Shown: positions 1-10,363 of the stretch, piece after piece
Layout of the letters: every line of letters starts with the position of its first letter
Numbering within the stretch: the first letter of the stretch is position 1
Assembly (NCBI GenBank): GCA_010912705.1
Contig: POWB01000009.1
Location: forward strand, 99,083 to 163,082
DNA length: 64,000 nucleotides
Source: Halochromatium sp.
Lineage (GTDB): Bacteria > Pseudomonadota > Gammaproteobacteria > Chromatiales > Chromatiaceae
Reading direction: 5' to 3'
The notes under the pieces: model-generated
The model's input: the letters and a program-made list of their open reading frames with translations, nothing else
Told to the model about the DNA's origin: nothing
Database searches by the model: none
Position numbers and translations under genes: made by a program

Positions 1-19
1 GCGGTGATCGTCTGTCAAC

Positions 20-526
20 ATGGACCTGCGTATCTTGCCACTGGGCAAGGAGGATGACCGCAAGTCCTTCCGTTGCGGTGAGCGATCACTCGACGAGTAT
101 CTCCATCGTTACGCCGGGCAGGACATCAGACGCCGAGTCAATCGTGTCTTCGTGGCGGTTGCGGCTGATACACCAAGGCAGATCGTCGCCTTCTATAGTC
201 TCAGCGCGGGCAGCCTTGATGCCGAGGCATTGCCCGACGCCTATCGTCGCCGTTTACCTCGCTATCCGGTCCCTGTGGTCTTACTCGGGCGTTTGGCCGT
301 CGCGGTGTTCCACCAAGGTCAAGGAATCGGTGCTATTTTGCTCACCGATGCCCTGCGGCGCGTCGCAGGTGCCAGTCATCTGATGGCGGTCTATGCGGTC
401 GTCGTCGACGCACTGGATGATCGGGCGGCCGATTTCTATCGCAAGTTTGGCTTCATCGCATTACCCAGCCGACCCAGAACGCTGTTCCTGCCGCTTGACT
501 CGTTTCTCGAGTTGGGCGGAAGCTAA
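20..526 (+). CDS. GNAT-family N-acetyltransferase, TacT-like toxin type
   Basis: 168 aa; 'DEYLHRYA...QDIRRRVNRVFVAV..IVAFYSLSAGSL...VLLGRLAV...GQGIGAILL..A' matches the GNAT toxin pattern; partner antitoxin would lie upstream of the window. Confidence 0.75.
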   Translation: MDLRILPLGKEDDRKSFRCGERSLDEYLHRYAGQDIRRRVNRVFVAVAADTPRQIVAFYSLSAGSLDAEALPDAYRRRLPRYPVPVVLLGRLAVAVFHQGQGIGAILLTDALRRVAGASHLMAVYAVVVDALDDRAADFYRKFGFIALPSRPRTLFLPLDSFLELGGS

Positions 527-571
527 ATCGCTAATAAACTATATTTTGTGCCTTGTCACTGAACCCTTCTT

Positions 572-2716
572 ATGTCGGACCTAGATAAAGAACTAATGAG
601 TATTGCGGATGCGGATAATCTGCGTGATTCCGCAAGAGTTGACTATCTTAAAAAGCAATGGGGGATAAGCGATTTACGTGTTCAGGGGCGGCTTAAAAAA
701 ATGGGGGATCTCTGGTGGTTGACCGACGTCCGATCAGAAAACGGCACACTTCTCCATTATCCTTTTTCAGACTTGAGCCGGCCGCTGGGTCATGAAAGGC
801 CAGGAGTATTTGTCGGACCCGAATCCGTTATCCCTATTGGTCTTTCGGAGCCAGATCTGCTAGTCAGTACGATACTGGAAATTGCAAGCAAAGCTGAGCG
901 AGAAAAACAGAATAATCCGTTATTAGTTCAGGCAAATCCACGTCTGCTTAAGTTGCTGACTTCAATATCGTCGGAGTATTTCTTCTACAATGAAGATGGC
1001 ATCTCAGTTCCAGAAACAGTGCGCCAGCATTACATTGCGCAATGTCGGAAGGAGGCGGAAGCGGAACTTGCCAAGCTGAACGACGAACTTTCGCAAGGTA
1101 GGCGCCGATCTGACGCCCTTACAGCTGAGGTCATTGAAACACAGCAAAAAATCAAGCAGGAGGAGGCGTCCCTGCAAGAGGCCGAGGCGCACGCGATCAT
1201 GGCGCAAGAGGAACTGCAAGCCATTAAGGAGGAGCTAGCTGAAGCACGAAAGCAACGAGATCGCGAGCGTGGGCGCATTGAGAGCCAAGCGGATGAGTTG
1301 CGCGCCTATGTCAAGGCGAGAATTGCCCCCTTACGCCGCCTAGAACTCGTCACTCAGGCCCAATTGGACAGCCTGTTCCCGGGTGACAACGTTGCTGGTC
1401 AGCGTGAAGACAATGACTGGCCCCTGTTCGATGGCAAGACGACTCCGATCGATCATATCCAACGCTATCTCTTCGGCAAGGGCATTGGCTACCCCTTGGA
1501 TCTGCTCGAGAACTTTCATGCATTGCTGGGCACCGGAGACCTGATCATCCTGTCCGGCCTATCCGGTTCCGGCAAGACGAATCTGGTCAAGTCTTACGCT
1601 GAAGCCACGGGCAATGAGCATCGGATTATTCCGGTCAAGCCTAACTGGACCAGCGCCGAGGATCTGCTCGGCTTTCATAACCCGCTGCAGCGCGCCTATG
1701 CGCCGACGCCGTTTCTCGAGGCCCTCTTCGACGCTCAACGCGATCCAGAACGTCTCTATATCATCTGTCTCGACGAGATGAACCTAGCACGAGTCGAATA
1801 TTACTTCGCAGACTTCTTGTCTCGCCTTGAAGATCGAAAGGGTCCGAGCATACAGCTCTATCCCGACGATGAGTTGGGCCATGTCAAAACCGAGCTACTG
1901 GTGCTGTTGGAGACCTTAGGCGGATTGAATGTGGATGAGAATTCAGCAACCTTACAATCGCTGCTCGCAGATGGCGGAACAATGACCGCGCTGGCGCAGC
2001 GGCTGGGGCTTGGCGATAGGGAGTCCTTCCCCAAGCTGCATGGGCGTATCCGTCGCATGCTGACAGGTGCGCTGACGGTGCATCCAACGCTATCAATCCC
2101 AGCCAATGTCCGCTTTGTCGGCGCCATCAACATGGACGACACGACCCACTACCTGTCACCCAAGGTGCTCGACCGAGCCTATGTGCTTCAGTTTCAGAGT
2201 CCGCTAGATTATTGGCGGCAGGTTGATGGGAAGCTCGGCGATGCGGAAAAACCACGCGATGGCATTCGAATCCCAGCTTCCGCATTCTATCCAAGGTGTG
2301 ACTACCCGGATTATCAGCCAACCGATCCGCTGGTCAAGAAGTTGACATCCTATGTCAGCGAATTCCTCAAACCGCTTGGCATCGAACTCGGTATGCGACC
2401 CTTGCGGCAGGCGTTGCTCTATCAGGACCGATTGCGCGAGGTGTTCAAGGGAGACAGCCTAGAGCTGCTTGCCCTGAACCATTTGCTACGCCAAAAAGTA
2501 CTGCCGCGGTTCTCGTTTGACGGGAAGCAGCGCGCGCGAGGACGGGGTGAGCAGACCTGCGATGCGGTTGTGCGGGCCTTTCGGGATCGTTTGGTGGAGG
2601 ATTTAAGTCCGCTGCAGAGCAAGGACATTTCACCGTCTGGACGGGCAACCGACGAGATCAATTCGATGATCGAGCGCGCGGTTGAAAGTGATGGTGTCTA
2701 TAACTACTGGTCCTGA
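572..2716 (+). CDS. McrB-family AAA+ ATPase with coiled-coil N-terminal region
   Basis: Walker A GLSGSGKTNLVKSYA, Walker B IICLDEMNLARVEYYFADFLSRLE, sensor region RFVGAINMDDTTHYLSPKVLDRA; heptad-rich Glu/Lys/Ala segment around aa 155-265. Confidence 0.85.
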   Translation: MSDLDKELMSIADADNLRDSARVDYLKKQWGISDLRVQGRLKKMGDLWWLTDVRSENGTLLHYPFSDLSRPLGHERPGVFVGPESVIPIGLSEPDLLVSTILEIASKAEREKQNNPLLVQANPRLLKLLTSISSEYFFYNEDGISVPETVRQHYIAQCRKEAEAELAKLNDELSQGRRRSDALTAEVIETQQKIKQEEASLQEAEAHAIMAQEELQAIKEELAEARKQRDRERGRIESQADELRAYVKARIAPLRRLELVTQAQLDSLFPGDNVAGQREDNDWPLFDGKTTPIDHIQRYLFGKGIGYPLDLLENFHALLGTGDLIILSGLSGSGKTNLVKSYAEATGNEHRIIPVKPNWTSAEDLLGFHNPLQRAYAPTPFLEALFDAQRDPERLYIICLDEMNLARVEYYFADFLSRLEDRKGPSIQLYPDDELGHVKTELLVLLETLGGLNVDENSATLQSLLADGGTMTALAQRLGLGDRESFPKLHGRIRRMLTGALTVHPTLSIPANVRFVGAINMDDTTHYLSPKVLDRAYVLQFQSPLDYWRQVDGKLGDAEKPRDGIRIPASAFYPRCDYPDYQPTDPLVKKLTSYVSEFLKPLGIELGMRPLRQALLYQDRLREVFKGDSLELLALNHLLRQKVLPRFSFDGKQRARGRGEQTCDAVVRAFRDRLVEDLSPLQSKDISPSGRATDEINSMIERAVESDGVYNYWS

Positions 2717-4405
2717 CGATGATCGAACCACCCTGTGAGCTTCGGATCATCCGTGTCTCTTGGGCGCGCAAAGACGAGAGCACCGATGTCAAAACCGCTC
2801 AGCAGCCGATCAGGCTAGAACAGGGCGTTGATGGATGGGTCGCGGAGGTTCCGGCCTATCCCAAGGTCGAAGGAGGGGTCTATGGCCAACTGGCCGTGGC
2901 GCTCCCTGAAGGTGCAGCCGAGCCCAGTCTGCTTCTGGCTAATGATGACAGCTTCCCGTTGACGGTGGTTAAAGCGCCTGACGGACGCGAGTGGTGGATT
3001 GAGAAGGGCAAATGGAAGAAAACAAAGTACGCAAAATACCACGATGCCCCCTTGTGCAGACACGTAGGCGACGCACGGTTGCGAGTGGGCGGCGAAGTGA
3101 TAAGACTGCGGATCGCACCAGCGGGATTCACTGGTGAAGACTTTGAGCTGTTGCTGGATGAGTTCCGCAACGGCGCCTGGCAACTGATCCTTGAGCCATT
3201 GAGTCCAACCCGCAGCACCGATTGGCGTGGCGACGGTGGTATCGACCCTGCATTCTTGGCCGCAGTCTCTGAGTTTGTCCGCTATGTCGGGCGCGCACTC
3301 GATCAGCCGCATCGGGAACTGCGGGAAGTCCGGCAGTTGCAGCGCCTTGAGCGGGTGCGGCCTCATGTTGGTACCTTCCGCGAGTTGGCTGTGCGTGGTT
3401 TGCCTCGGCTAGTGAGCGGTCGTGGGCATGCTCCGAGTTTCAACACACCTGAGAACCGTCGACTGCTGTGGATGTGTATTCGACTGCGCCGGATGTTGAG
3501 CGGGCTGTTGGCTGGCTCAAAGGCGTCTACTCTCGAACTGCGTCGCCGAGCTGAGGGAGCCGAGGAGCGGGCCGCCTATCTTCAGGATTCGCAAGGCAAG
3601 GTACGCGTCGACCAGGCAAGATTAGCCCGGCTGATTGAGGAGCGCGAGAATCAACTCATCGCATACCAACAGACAGTCAGCCGATTACTCAGTGATCGGC
3701 TCTCTGATACCCAGCTAACCTTTTTTGATGTTCCACATCCGAGCCCGGATGCAGACAGGGGAAGTGCCGGATTTTGGTTTGATGGATGGAGCGAAGATGG
3801 TAGTGCTGTACGATTTCGCTTGAACTTTCACGTCGGCCTTAAAACGCTGAAGATGGTCTTCGATAAGCGCTATTGCTATCGACTGGTTGGAAATTTTGAT
3901 GTCGTACTCAGCGGCATCAGTCAAAGCGGTCGTCCATGGACCATATGGAGAATAGCTCGTTTAACCGAAATTCTTCCTATGAGGGAGCAAGATCCTACGT
4001 TGGAAAAGGCGCTTCGTTCAGAAATCGATATGCTGAAAGGCCATCGACCCTCCCAAGGGAATACCGATTTTTGGAAACCACTTAACAAAGCAGACGCTGA
4101 TGAACAACGTAGGGATCTAATTGAGGCGCGTGCCTCCGCTGATCGTTTGCGAGTCGCCAGTGAACTCTGGTCACGTATCGCGAGCCAGCTTGCACCATTG
4201 GCTGCTCAGCTTTCGTCACTAGAGGCTAGAGCACAAAAAATGGGAATTAAAGAGGCGCGTCAAGCCACTGTCATCGGGTCGATGACCTGGGTGATGAACC
4301 CTGACTACCGAGGGGCACTAGGAGCGTACCGTAATGCGCAGGCTAAAGCAGATTTGAAGGCATCGCAATTAGAGGGCCTGCTCAGGCTGGAAGATCTTGG
4401 TGTGA

Positions 4406-5941
4406 CTCGATCTTCGAGTTTTTTTCGGTTGACAAATGAGGGAAAATGATAGCCATTAACTAACGAGGAGCTGCCGCCATCTTTTCTGCTGCCCTGCCGT
4501 TCATTGCTGACTATCTCGACGACTTAGACGCGGCCCTGAAGGCGCAAGAGCCGGGGCGGGGGTTGACCCGCAGCCAGCGCCGGTGGCTGACGTTCTGTCT
4601 GATGGGTCTGTTGCTGACCAATACGGTGAGCTGGGCGCACTTTGAGCGCAGCGGTTTGCGCGGGTACCGACACAGTGCCTTATCGTGGATGTTTCGCCAC
4701 ACCAAGATCCTCTGGGAGGGGCTGTGGCAGGCCAGTGTCAGCGTGGTGCTCGCCCAGTATGACCTAAAAGAGGGGGTGCTGGTCGTCGATGACAGCGACC
4801 ATCGTCGCGCCAAGCGCACCACGCGCATTCACCGGGCCCACAAGATCTACGATAAGAAGACGGGTGGCTATTTCAACGGCCAGGCGTTGGTCTTTCTGGT
4901 GCTGGTCACACCACAGATCACCGTGCCAGTTGGCTTTCGTTTTGCCGCCCCGGATCCACGCCAGGTGGCGTGGCGGGCCGAAGAGAAGCGGCTGAAGCGC
5001 CTCAAGGTTCCCAAGGCCGAGCGCCCGCCGCGTCCGGCCCCGGATGCCGCCTATCCGAGCAAGCTCCAGTTAGCGCTGGAGTTGATCGCCTCCTTTCGCC
5101 AAGCCCATGCGCAGGTGCGCATCCGCGCGGTGCTTGCCGATGCGCTCTACGGCACGCAGGCGTTCATGGATCAGGCGAGTCGCCTGTGCGACGACGCTCA
5201 GACGGTCAGCCAGTTGCGCACCAACCAAAAGGTGCGTTTCCGCGGCAAGGAGCGCTCGCTGAAGGACTTCTTCCGCGCTTATCCGGGCGTCAGTCAACGC
5301 ATCCGCGTGCGCGGCGGCGAGGAGATCGAGGTCATCGTCAGCAGCGCCCGGGTGCACGTTTGCGCCCATAACGCGAAGCGCTTCGTCATCGCCCTCCGTT
5401 ATCCTAACGAGACCGAATACCGTTATCTGGTCGCCACCGATTTGAGCTGGCGCACGTTGGACATCGTCCAATGCTATACCCTGCGATGGCTTGTCGAGGT
5501 GTTTCTGGAGGACTGGAAGCTCAATGAAGGGTGGGGGCCGTTGGCCAAACAGCCTGACGAAGAGGGATCAAGCCGCAGCCTGATCCTGAGTCTGCTGCTC
5601 GACCATGCCCTCATCCTTCACCCCGAGCAGCAAGCCCGCCTGAGCCACCAGGCGCCCGCGTGCACCGTGGGCAGCCTGCGACAGCGTTGCCAGGGGGAGG
5701 CGTTGGTGGACCTGTTCCGACGGGTGTTGGAGGCCGAGGATCCCGCCGCCCAATTCGAGCAGCTCGCCGAAGCGATCAAGGCGGTGTTTCCCCTCGCCCC
5801 CTCGAGCAAGCACATGAGCGGACGAGATCTGGGTCGGCAACAGCCGACACCCGCCTTGCGCTACCGCGCCGCGGAGGTAAGCGCTTGCGCCTGACCACAT
5901 AGTTGGCTCAAAAGTCAAGACCTAAAAACTCGAAGATCGAG
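4406..5941 (+). mobile_element. IS4-superfamily insertion sequence, 1536 bp
   Basis: Terminal inverted repeats CTCGATCTTCGAGTTTTT / AAAAACTCGAAGATCGAG; 5-bp duplication TGTGA at 4401-4405 and 5942-5946. Confidence 0.9.
4563..5894 (+). CDS. IS4-superfamily DDE transposase
   Basis: VLVVDDSDH, VLADALYG and YTLRWLVEVFLEDWKL motifs; the frame is open upstream to about 4479, so the true start may be earlier. Confidence 0.85.
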   Translation: MTRSQRRWLTFCLMGLLLTNTVSWAHFERSGLRGYRHSALSWMFRHTKILWEGLWQASVSVVLAQYDLKEGVLVVDDSDHRRAKRTTRIHRAHKIYDKKTGGYFNGQALVFLVLVTPQITVPVGFRFAAPDPRQVAWRAEEKRLKRLKVPKAERPPRPAPDAAYPSKLQLALELIASFRQAHAQVRIRAVLADALYGTQAFMDQASRLCDDAQTVSQLRTNQKVRFRGKERSLKDFFRAYPGVSQRIRVRGGEEIEVIVSSARVHVCAHNAKRFVIALRYPNETEYRYLVATDLSWRTLDIVQCYTLRWLVEVFLEDWKLNEGWGPLAKQPDEEGSSRSLILSLLLDHALILHPEQQARLSHQAPACTVGSLRQRCQGEALVDLFRRVLEAEDPAAQFEQLAEAIKAVFPLAPSSKHMSGRDLGRQQPTPALRYRAAEVSACA

Positions 5942-6922
5942 TGTGATTGATCTGCCAATGATCTACGAGCGCTGGTGCCTGCTAAGACTCGTTGCGACGC
6001 TGCGCACACATTTCCATCTGTCACCGCCTAGCGATTTGCAGGGTCGGCTGCTCGAAAGCGTGACTGGGGAGAAGGCGTTGTCGGTCAGGTTCGAGGGACC
6101 GGCCCTCGGGCGCGATGTGCTGTTGGAGTATCAGCCGAGGCTGCAGAGGGACGGGGTTCCGGAGCAGCAGCGACCGAATCCGGATTTCATGTTGACTGTA
6201 CTGGCTCGGGATCATGATGCTCCGATACCTGGCACACCGCGTTCCCGACTGGTGCTTGATGCCAAGTGCAAGCCCTTTCTCGCGTTGGGGGAAGCAGGCT
6301 CAGGCCTCAGTTTGGTCGAAGAACTGGACGAATTGATCGGTAGGAAGAAGTACCATGAGCCTGATGACCATCGGGTTTTCGTGCTACACCCTGGTTCGGG
6401 ATCAGATGCGGCACAGCGAGAGGCCAGCTATTGTCATCTCGGCGGGAGCCATCTGGTGTCGACGAAAGAGGAACGGAAGCCGTGGGACGACGAGGGCTAT
6501 CCTGACCACCGATACGGGTTTGTGCTGCTGCGGCCTGGTGTCGCAGATCCGCTGATTCGGTTGATCCTGATGCACCTGTATCTTGGGCTAGACGACAGTA
6601 TTGGCGCTTACGATAATCGGCGTCCTGCCTGGACGCGGATCTGCCCTGCATGCGGGAGTGCTGAATTGACAGCAGAAGCGCCTGCTGGCACCCCGATGTC
6701 TGTTCATCCTGAACGGACAGATTGGTGTGTTGGTTGTGGTCGAATGCTGGTTTGGAATTATAGTGGCGGCTGCGGCACGCATCTGTTCAAGCTTGGCGGC
6801 CACTGGACCTTTCACGACACGCATCCACTGAATCCCTACAACATTCGCTGCCCGCATTGCGGAGACTTCATGAAGATGCGCGAATCGACACCTGAACCAG
6901 ATGACTCAGTTGAAACCGACGA

Positions 6923-8884
6923 TTGGGGAGAGTTGGACTGTCCGTTCTGGCTCGTACCCTGTTCATCGATGAATCGGGGGATTTTGCGCAAAGCCCGCGA
7001 TCCCTCGTCAGCGGTGTGCTGTGTCTGGGCAAGCCAGGGGCTGCTGAGAAACGGCTGGCGGCCGCTTTGGAGCCGGTCAGGCGCCGTTATCGGATCGGCC
7101 CAATTGCCAACCTGCATCTGACCGCATTGCGGCGGCGCTCACATCAGGAGGCGATGGAGATCGCCCGTGCGGTTCTCGATGCGGCCTATGACTCTGGCGT
7201 GTTGATCGCCACATTAGCAGTGGAGAATGCCCGCGGCGATGGCCTGACCAATAGTGAGCGGACCTACCGGCTGATGCTGCTGGATCTGTTGGCGCTGGCG
7301 GATGCGCTGCTGCCGGAGGACCGCGAGGATTCACAGCTTGAGATCATTGTTGCGCGACGGACGCAGGATGGCGTGCGGATGTCCACGCGGGAGGATCTCT
7401 TGGCGGATGTGGTTGAGCGCATCACGGATGCGGTTGAGGTGGGGCTTGCCGCCCGTGGCCTGCTGACTCGGCTCGATGCCCGTCACCTGCGCATCTGGCC
7501 TGCAGCCGACTCTGCGGGGCTCGCGGTCGCAGATTTTATCGCCAATCTCACCTATAACCGACATCGGCCGGAGAGCGGCGCACTATTCAGCGCGCTTGTG
7601 GAGCAGGACCGGTTGCGGTTATTCGAGGGCCTTGGACGTTACGCCGAGCGACGCGCGCGGATCAGTGAGCGCGACGGCGACTTGGCCGTTGCGCTTTCGC
7701 GATGGGCGCTGCTGGATTGTGAAGCGGATGCGGATTGCGAGTCTCGCCGTGCCGAAGCGCTTAGTCGTGTGTTGCGCCGCGCGATCCGCAGCGGAGTGAC
7801 GGGACCAATGGCCACGGTGGAGGCAGTGCTGGAGCGCCTTTGGCGCGCCCATAAGACGTCCCAGGATTATTCACCGCTGGCCGCCGCACTGGGGCGGATC
7901 GAGTCCGTTTTGCTGACCGCGAGCGGCCCACCGACGTTGTTGTATCGACTGCATAATCTGATGCATCAGGTTGCGAATCAGATGGGTGATCTGCCGACCG
8001 CAGAGCGGATGATTGCCGCGCAGTCTGTGTTGGCGACGAGGGTGATGGCCGATCCGAGTCTGTTTCACTTGATTCTGGATGCTCAGGTTCTCCGCGCGTT
8101 GACTGAGGAATTGCGCCTCGACTTTGCCTCATCAGAGCGTTATGCACGAGAGTATTTGAGGCTTGTAGAACAGTATGGAACCGTTTGGGAACTGTTGGAT
8201 GGGGTTCCGGGAAAGACCGATTTCGTTGGCTCGCGACTCTGGCTCAAGGCGCGCATGACAATGATTCGGGGGCTGTTGCTGGGTGGTGCGCCGCCGCAAC
8301 TAGACGAGGCGGGTACGCTGTTGCAAGGGATCTCATCCAATGATCTGAATGACGCCGACCACGCGCGTCTGCTTGGCTATCGGGTCTGGCACGGCATACG
8401 TGCAGGGCGGCCTACTGAAGTGTTGACGTTGGCTGCAACGCTGATCGAGCGTTACGCTGACCCTTTCGCGGCGCAGCACGCAGCCCGTGCTGCAGCGGAT
8501 GTCGCCCTACTGACGGATGTGCAATCGAAGGCTCAACTGAGACGGATGCTGTCGGTGCTGCGAGACCGGGCCGAGTCCGTCTCCGGCCATCCAGGCGAAC
8601 TGCTATGGCGCGATGTAGCGGTGCTGGAGCAACGTGTCGGCAGTGGCATGGCAGTAGCTCGAAAGGCATTCGCACAGGCACTTGCAATCAGTTCGCGCTT
8701 GCCAGAAAGTCCGGTTAATGCCTGGAATCGACGTGTGATCGAGGTCCACCAGGCTGCTTTGTGCGCAGGCTCGGAGCCGTCCGTGCTGCTGCCGACTGCA
8801 GCGCAGCGACTGGCTGCGCGGGCTCTTGACCTGGCGGATCAATTCGGTTCTGTCATGGCGTTTCGTCGCATCAGCCCTTACTGA
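6923..8884 (+). CDS. DUF3800-domain protein with C-terminal helical-repeat (TPR-like) region
   Basis: 'TLFIDESGDFA' and 'AGLAVADFIANLTYNRHRPES' motifs typical of DUF3800; about 400 aa Ala/Leu/Arg-rich helical C-terminus; TTG start in the track. Confidence 0.65.
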   Translation: MGRVGLSVLARTLFIDESGDFAQSPRSLVSGVLCLGKPGAAEKRLAAALEPVRRRYRIGPIANLHLTALRRRSHQEAMEIARAVLDAAYDSGVLIATLAVENARGDGLTNSERTYRLMLLDLLALADALLPEDREDSQLEIIVARRTQDGVRMSTREDLLADVVERITDAVEVGLAARGLLTRLDARHLRIWPAADSAGLAVADFIANLTYNRHRPESGALFSALVEQDRLRLFEGLGRYAERRARISERDGDLAVALSRWALLDCEADADCESRRAEALSRVLRRAIRSGVTGPMATVEAVLERLWRAHKTSQDYSPLAAALGRIESVLLTASGPPTLLYRLHNLMHQVANQMGDLPTAERMIAAQSVLATRVMADPSLFHLILDAQVLRALTEELRLDFASSERYAREYLRLVEQYGTVWELLDGVPGKTDFVGSRLWLKARMTMIRGLLLGGAPPQLDEAGTLLQGISSNDLNDADHARLLGYRVWHGIRAGRPTEVLTLAATLIERYADPFAAQHAARAAADVALLTDVQSKAQLRRMLSVLRDRAESVSGHPGELLWRDVAVLEQRVGSGMAVARKAFAQALAISSRLPESPVNAWNRRVIEVHQAALCAGSEPSVLLPTAAQRLAARALDLADQFGSVMAFRRISPY

Positions 8885-8906
8885 TCTCGGACTCTGGCGC
8901 ACGGGT

Positions 8907-8928
8907 GCCAGCCTTGGGCTGGCTTTTT
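8907..8928 (+). terminator. Rho-independent terminator after the cassette
   Basis: GCCAGCC-TTG-GGCTGGC-TTTTT. Confidence 0.8.
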
Positions 8929-8951
8929 CATCAAGACATCAGTATGCGTAA

Positions 8952-9362
8952 ATGAAACAGACGCTTGACCTCCTCGTCATCGGCGCCGGCTGGGCCGGCC
9001 TCTATGCGGCTAAATATGCATCAGCGGGCCGGTGACGGAGTTCACCGGTGCCGTCGTCCATACCGCCGAGCTCAAACATCCGCTCGATCTGGGCGTTGGC
9101 GCGGGCGATCACGTCATCGTCTACGGCGGCGGCGAGACCGCGACCGATGTTGTGCACGACCTTGCGACTGGAACGGCGGCCGAGATCACCTGGGCGATCC
9201 GCGGCGGGCAGCACTTCTTCCGCAAGGCGCCGCTCCGGCGCGGCCAGCCGCCAGGTGTCTACGATCGGCACGACATGACGCTTGACGAGTACTCATCCGG
9301 TGCCATCGGTGTCATGACCTCGGCGAAGAATGCCGCGCCGGGGATGCGCCATCTCGGCAATC
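8952..9362 (+). pseudogene. Flavin-containing monooxygenase fragment (copy A): N-terminus fused to an internal segment
   Basis: MKQTLDLLVIGAGWAGLYAAKY followed by internal 'VTEFTGAVVHTAELKHPLDLGVGAGDHVIVYGGGETATDVVHDL'; central region missing. Confidence 0.75.
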
Positions 9363-9502
9363 TCGAAACCTCAGGTAGTCTCTTCTCTTACCAGGGCCAC
9401 GGTGTTGCCGAGTGGCTACCCGTAACGCTGAACTCATGCATATTCTTCGTCGCATTCGCTATCGGGTTTTTCAGGTCAGGAAATGTTGCGAATGAGGTTT
9501 GC

Positions 9503-10045
9503 TCAACCCGGACGATCTGCTTCGGGTGACGCGTGTTCTGCGCGCGCTGCCCTGCCCATTGAGGCAGTGACCTTTGCCGACAGGAACAACAACAGCGGGT
9601 TATCTGGTGCTGATTCAAAGCCCAGGCGCCGGTAATAATTTGCCGCCTGTTCATCCAGTGCGTCGACAAACAAACCAATCCCACCGGCTTCGGCGTAGAT
9701 GCGCTGCACGCGCGTCATGGCATCGACCAGCAGCAGTTCGCCCAGACCCTTGCGCTGATACTGACTGTCGACAGCCAAGCGCCCCAGCCGTACACCGGGG
9801 ATGCGACCTGGTAACTTTTTGCGCCAGGCTTCGGGCAGATGCCGGTTGTCGAGTTCTGCCAGCGTTAGCGCGTAATAGCCGCAAATGCGCTCTGGCGCTT
9901 CCTCGCGAACGGCGACGAAGGTCTTCGACAGCCCTTTGTCCTGATGCTGACGGGCGACCTGCCACAGCCAGCTGTTCAGTTCCTGTCGGCCGCAGTCGAA
10001 GCCCTGCCGATCATGACTCCCAGTTAAAGCTTGTACCTGTATCAT
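9503..10045 (-). CDS. GNAT-family toxin of a type II TA module
   Basis: 'FDCGRQELNSWLWQVARQHQDKGLSKTFVAV...GYYALTLAEL...VRLGRLAVDSQYQRKGLGELLL..A'; follows a DUF1778 antitoxin gene. Confidence 0.85.
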   Translation of the reverse strand: MIQVQALTGSHDRQGFDCGRQELNSWLWQVARQHQDKGLSKTFVAVREEAPERICGYYALTLAELDNRHLPEAWRKKLPGRIPGVRLGRLAVDSQYQRKGLGELLLVDAMTRVQRIYAEAGGIGLFVDALDEQAANYYRRLGFESAPDNPLLLFLSAKVTASMGRAARAEHASPEADRPG

Positions 10046-10322
10046 CGCGTTTGGCTGTCTGGTAACGGGTCAGGGCGGCTTTCAACGTGGCATTGGGCTC
10101 AGGCGGGTTGTCCATCAGGTCGAGCAACCAGTTCCAGTCGCGCGGCGAGAGGCGGATGACCTCTTGGCGCTCGATGACCTCCTGAGCCTCTTTCAGCGCA
10201 GCTTGTACCAGAAACTGATTGACCGTGGCGCCGGTCAGTTCGGCGGCATGGCACAAGGTTTCATAAACGTCGTGGGGCACGCGTGCCCCGATGCGGTCTT
10301 GTTTAGTGGTGGCGGTTCGCAT
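10011..10322 (-). CDS. DUF1778 (RHH) antitoxin
   Basis: 'DRIGARVPHDVYETLCHAAELTGATVNQFLVQAALKEAQEVIE'; overlaps the toxin gene start. Confidence 0.85.
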   Translation of the reverse strand: MRTATTKQDRIGARVPHDVYETLCHAAELTGATVNQFLVQAALKEAQEVIERQEVIRLSPRDWNWLLDLMDNPPEPNATLKAALTRYQTAKRDDTGTSFNWES

Positions 10323-10363
10323 GTTCCATGCTCCAGCGAGTGCTTGAGCGCCTAGTCTATCAC

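Larger units (their letters stand above)
2719..7121 (+). pseudogene. DUF2357-type protein with C-terminal PD-(D/E)XK nuclease and zinc ribbons, interrupted by an IS element (N part 2719-4405, C part from 5947)
   Basis: N part 576-aa ORF with DUF2357-like character; C part has 'RPNPDFML...RLVLDAKCKPF' (PD-(D/E)XK-like), 'HRVFVLHPG' and Cys pairs CPAC/CVGCG/CPHCG; removing 4406-5946 gives continuous frame ...EDLGVIDLPMIYERW... Confidence 0.8.
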
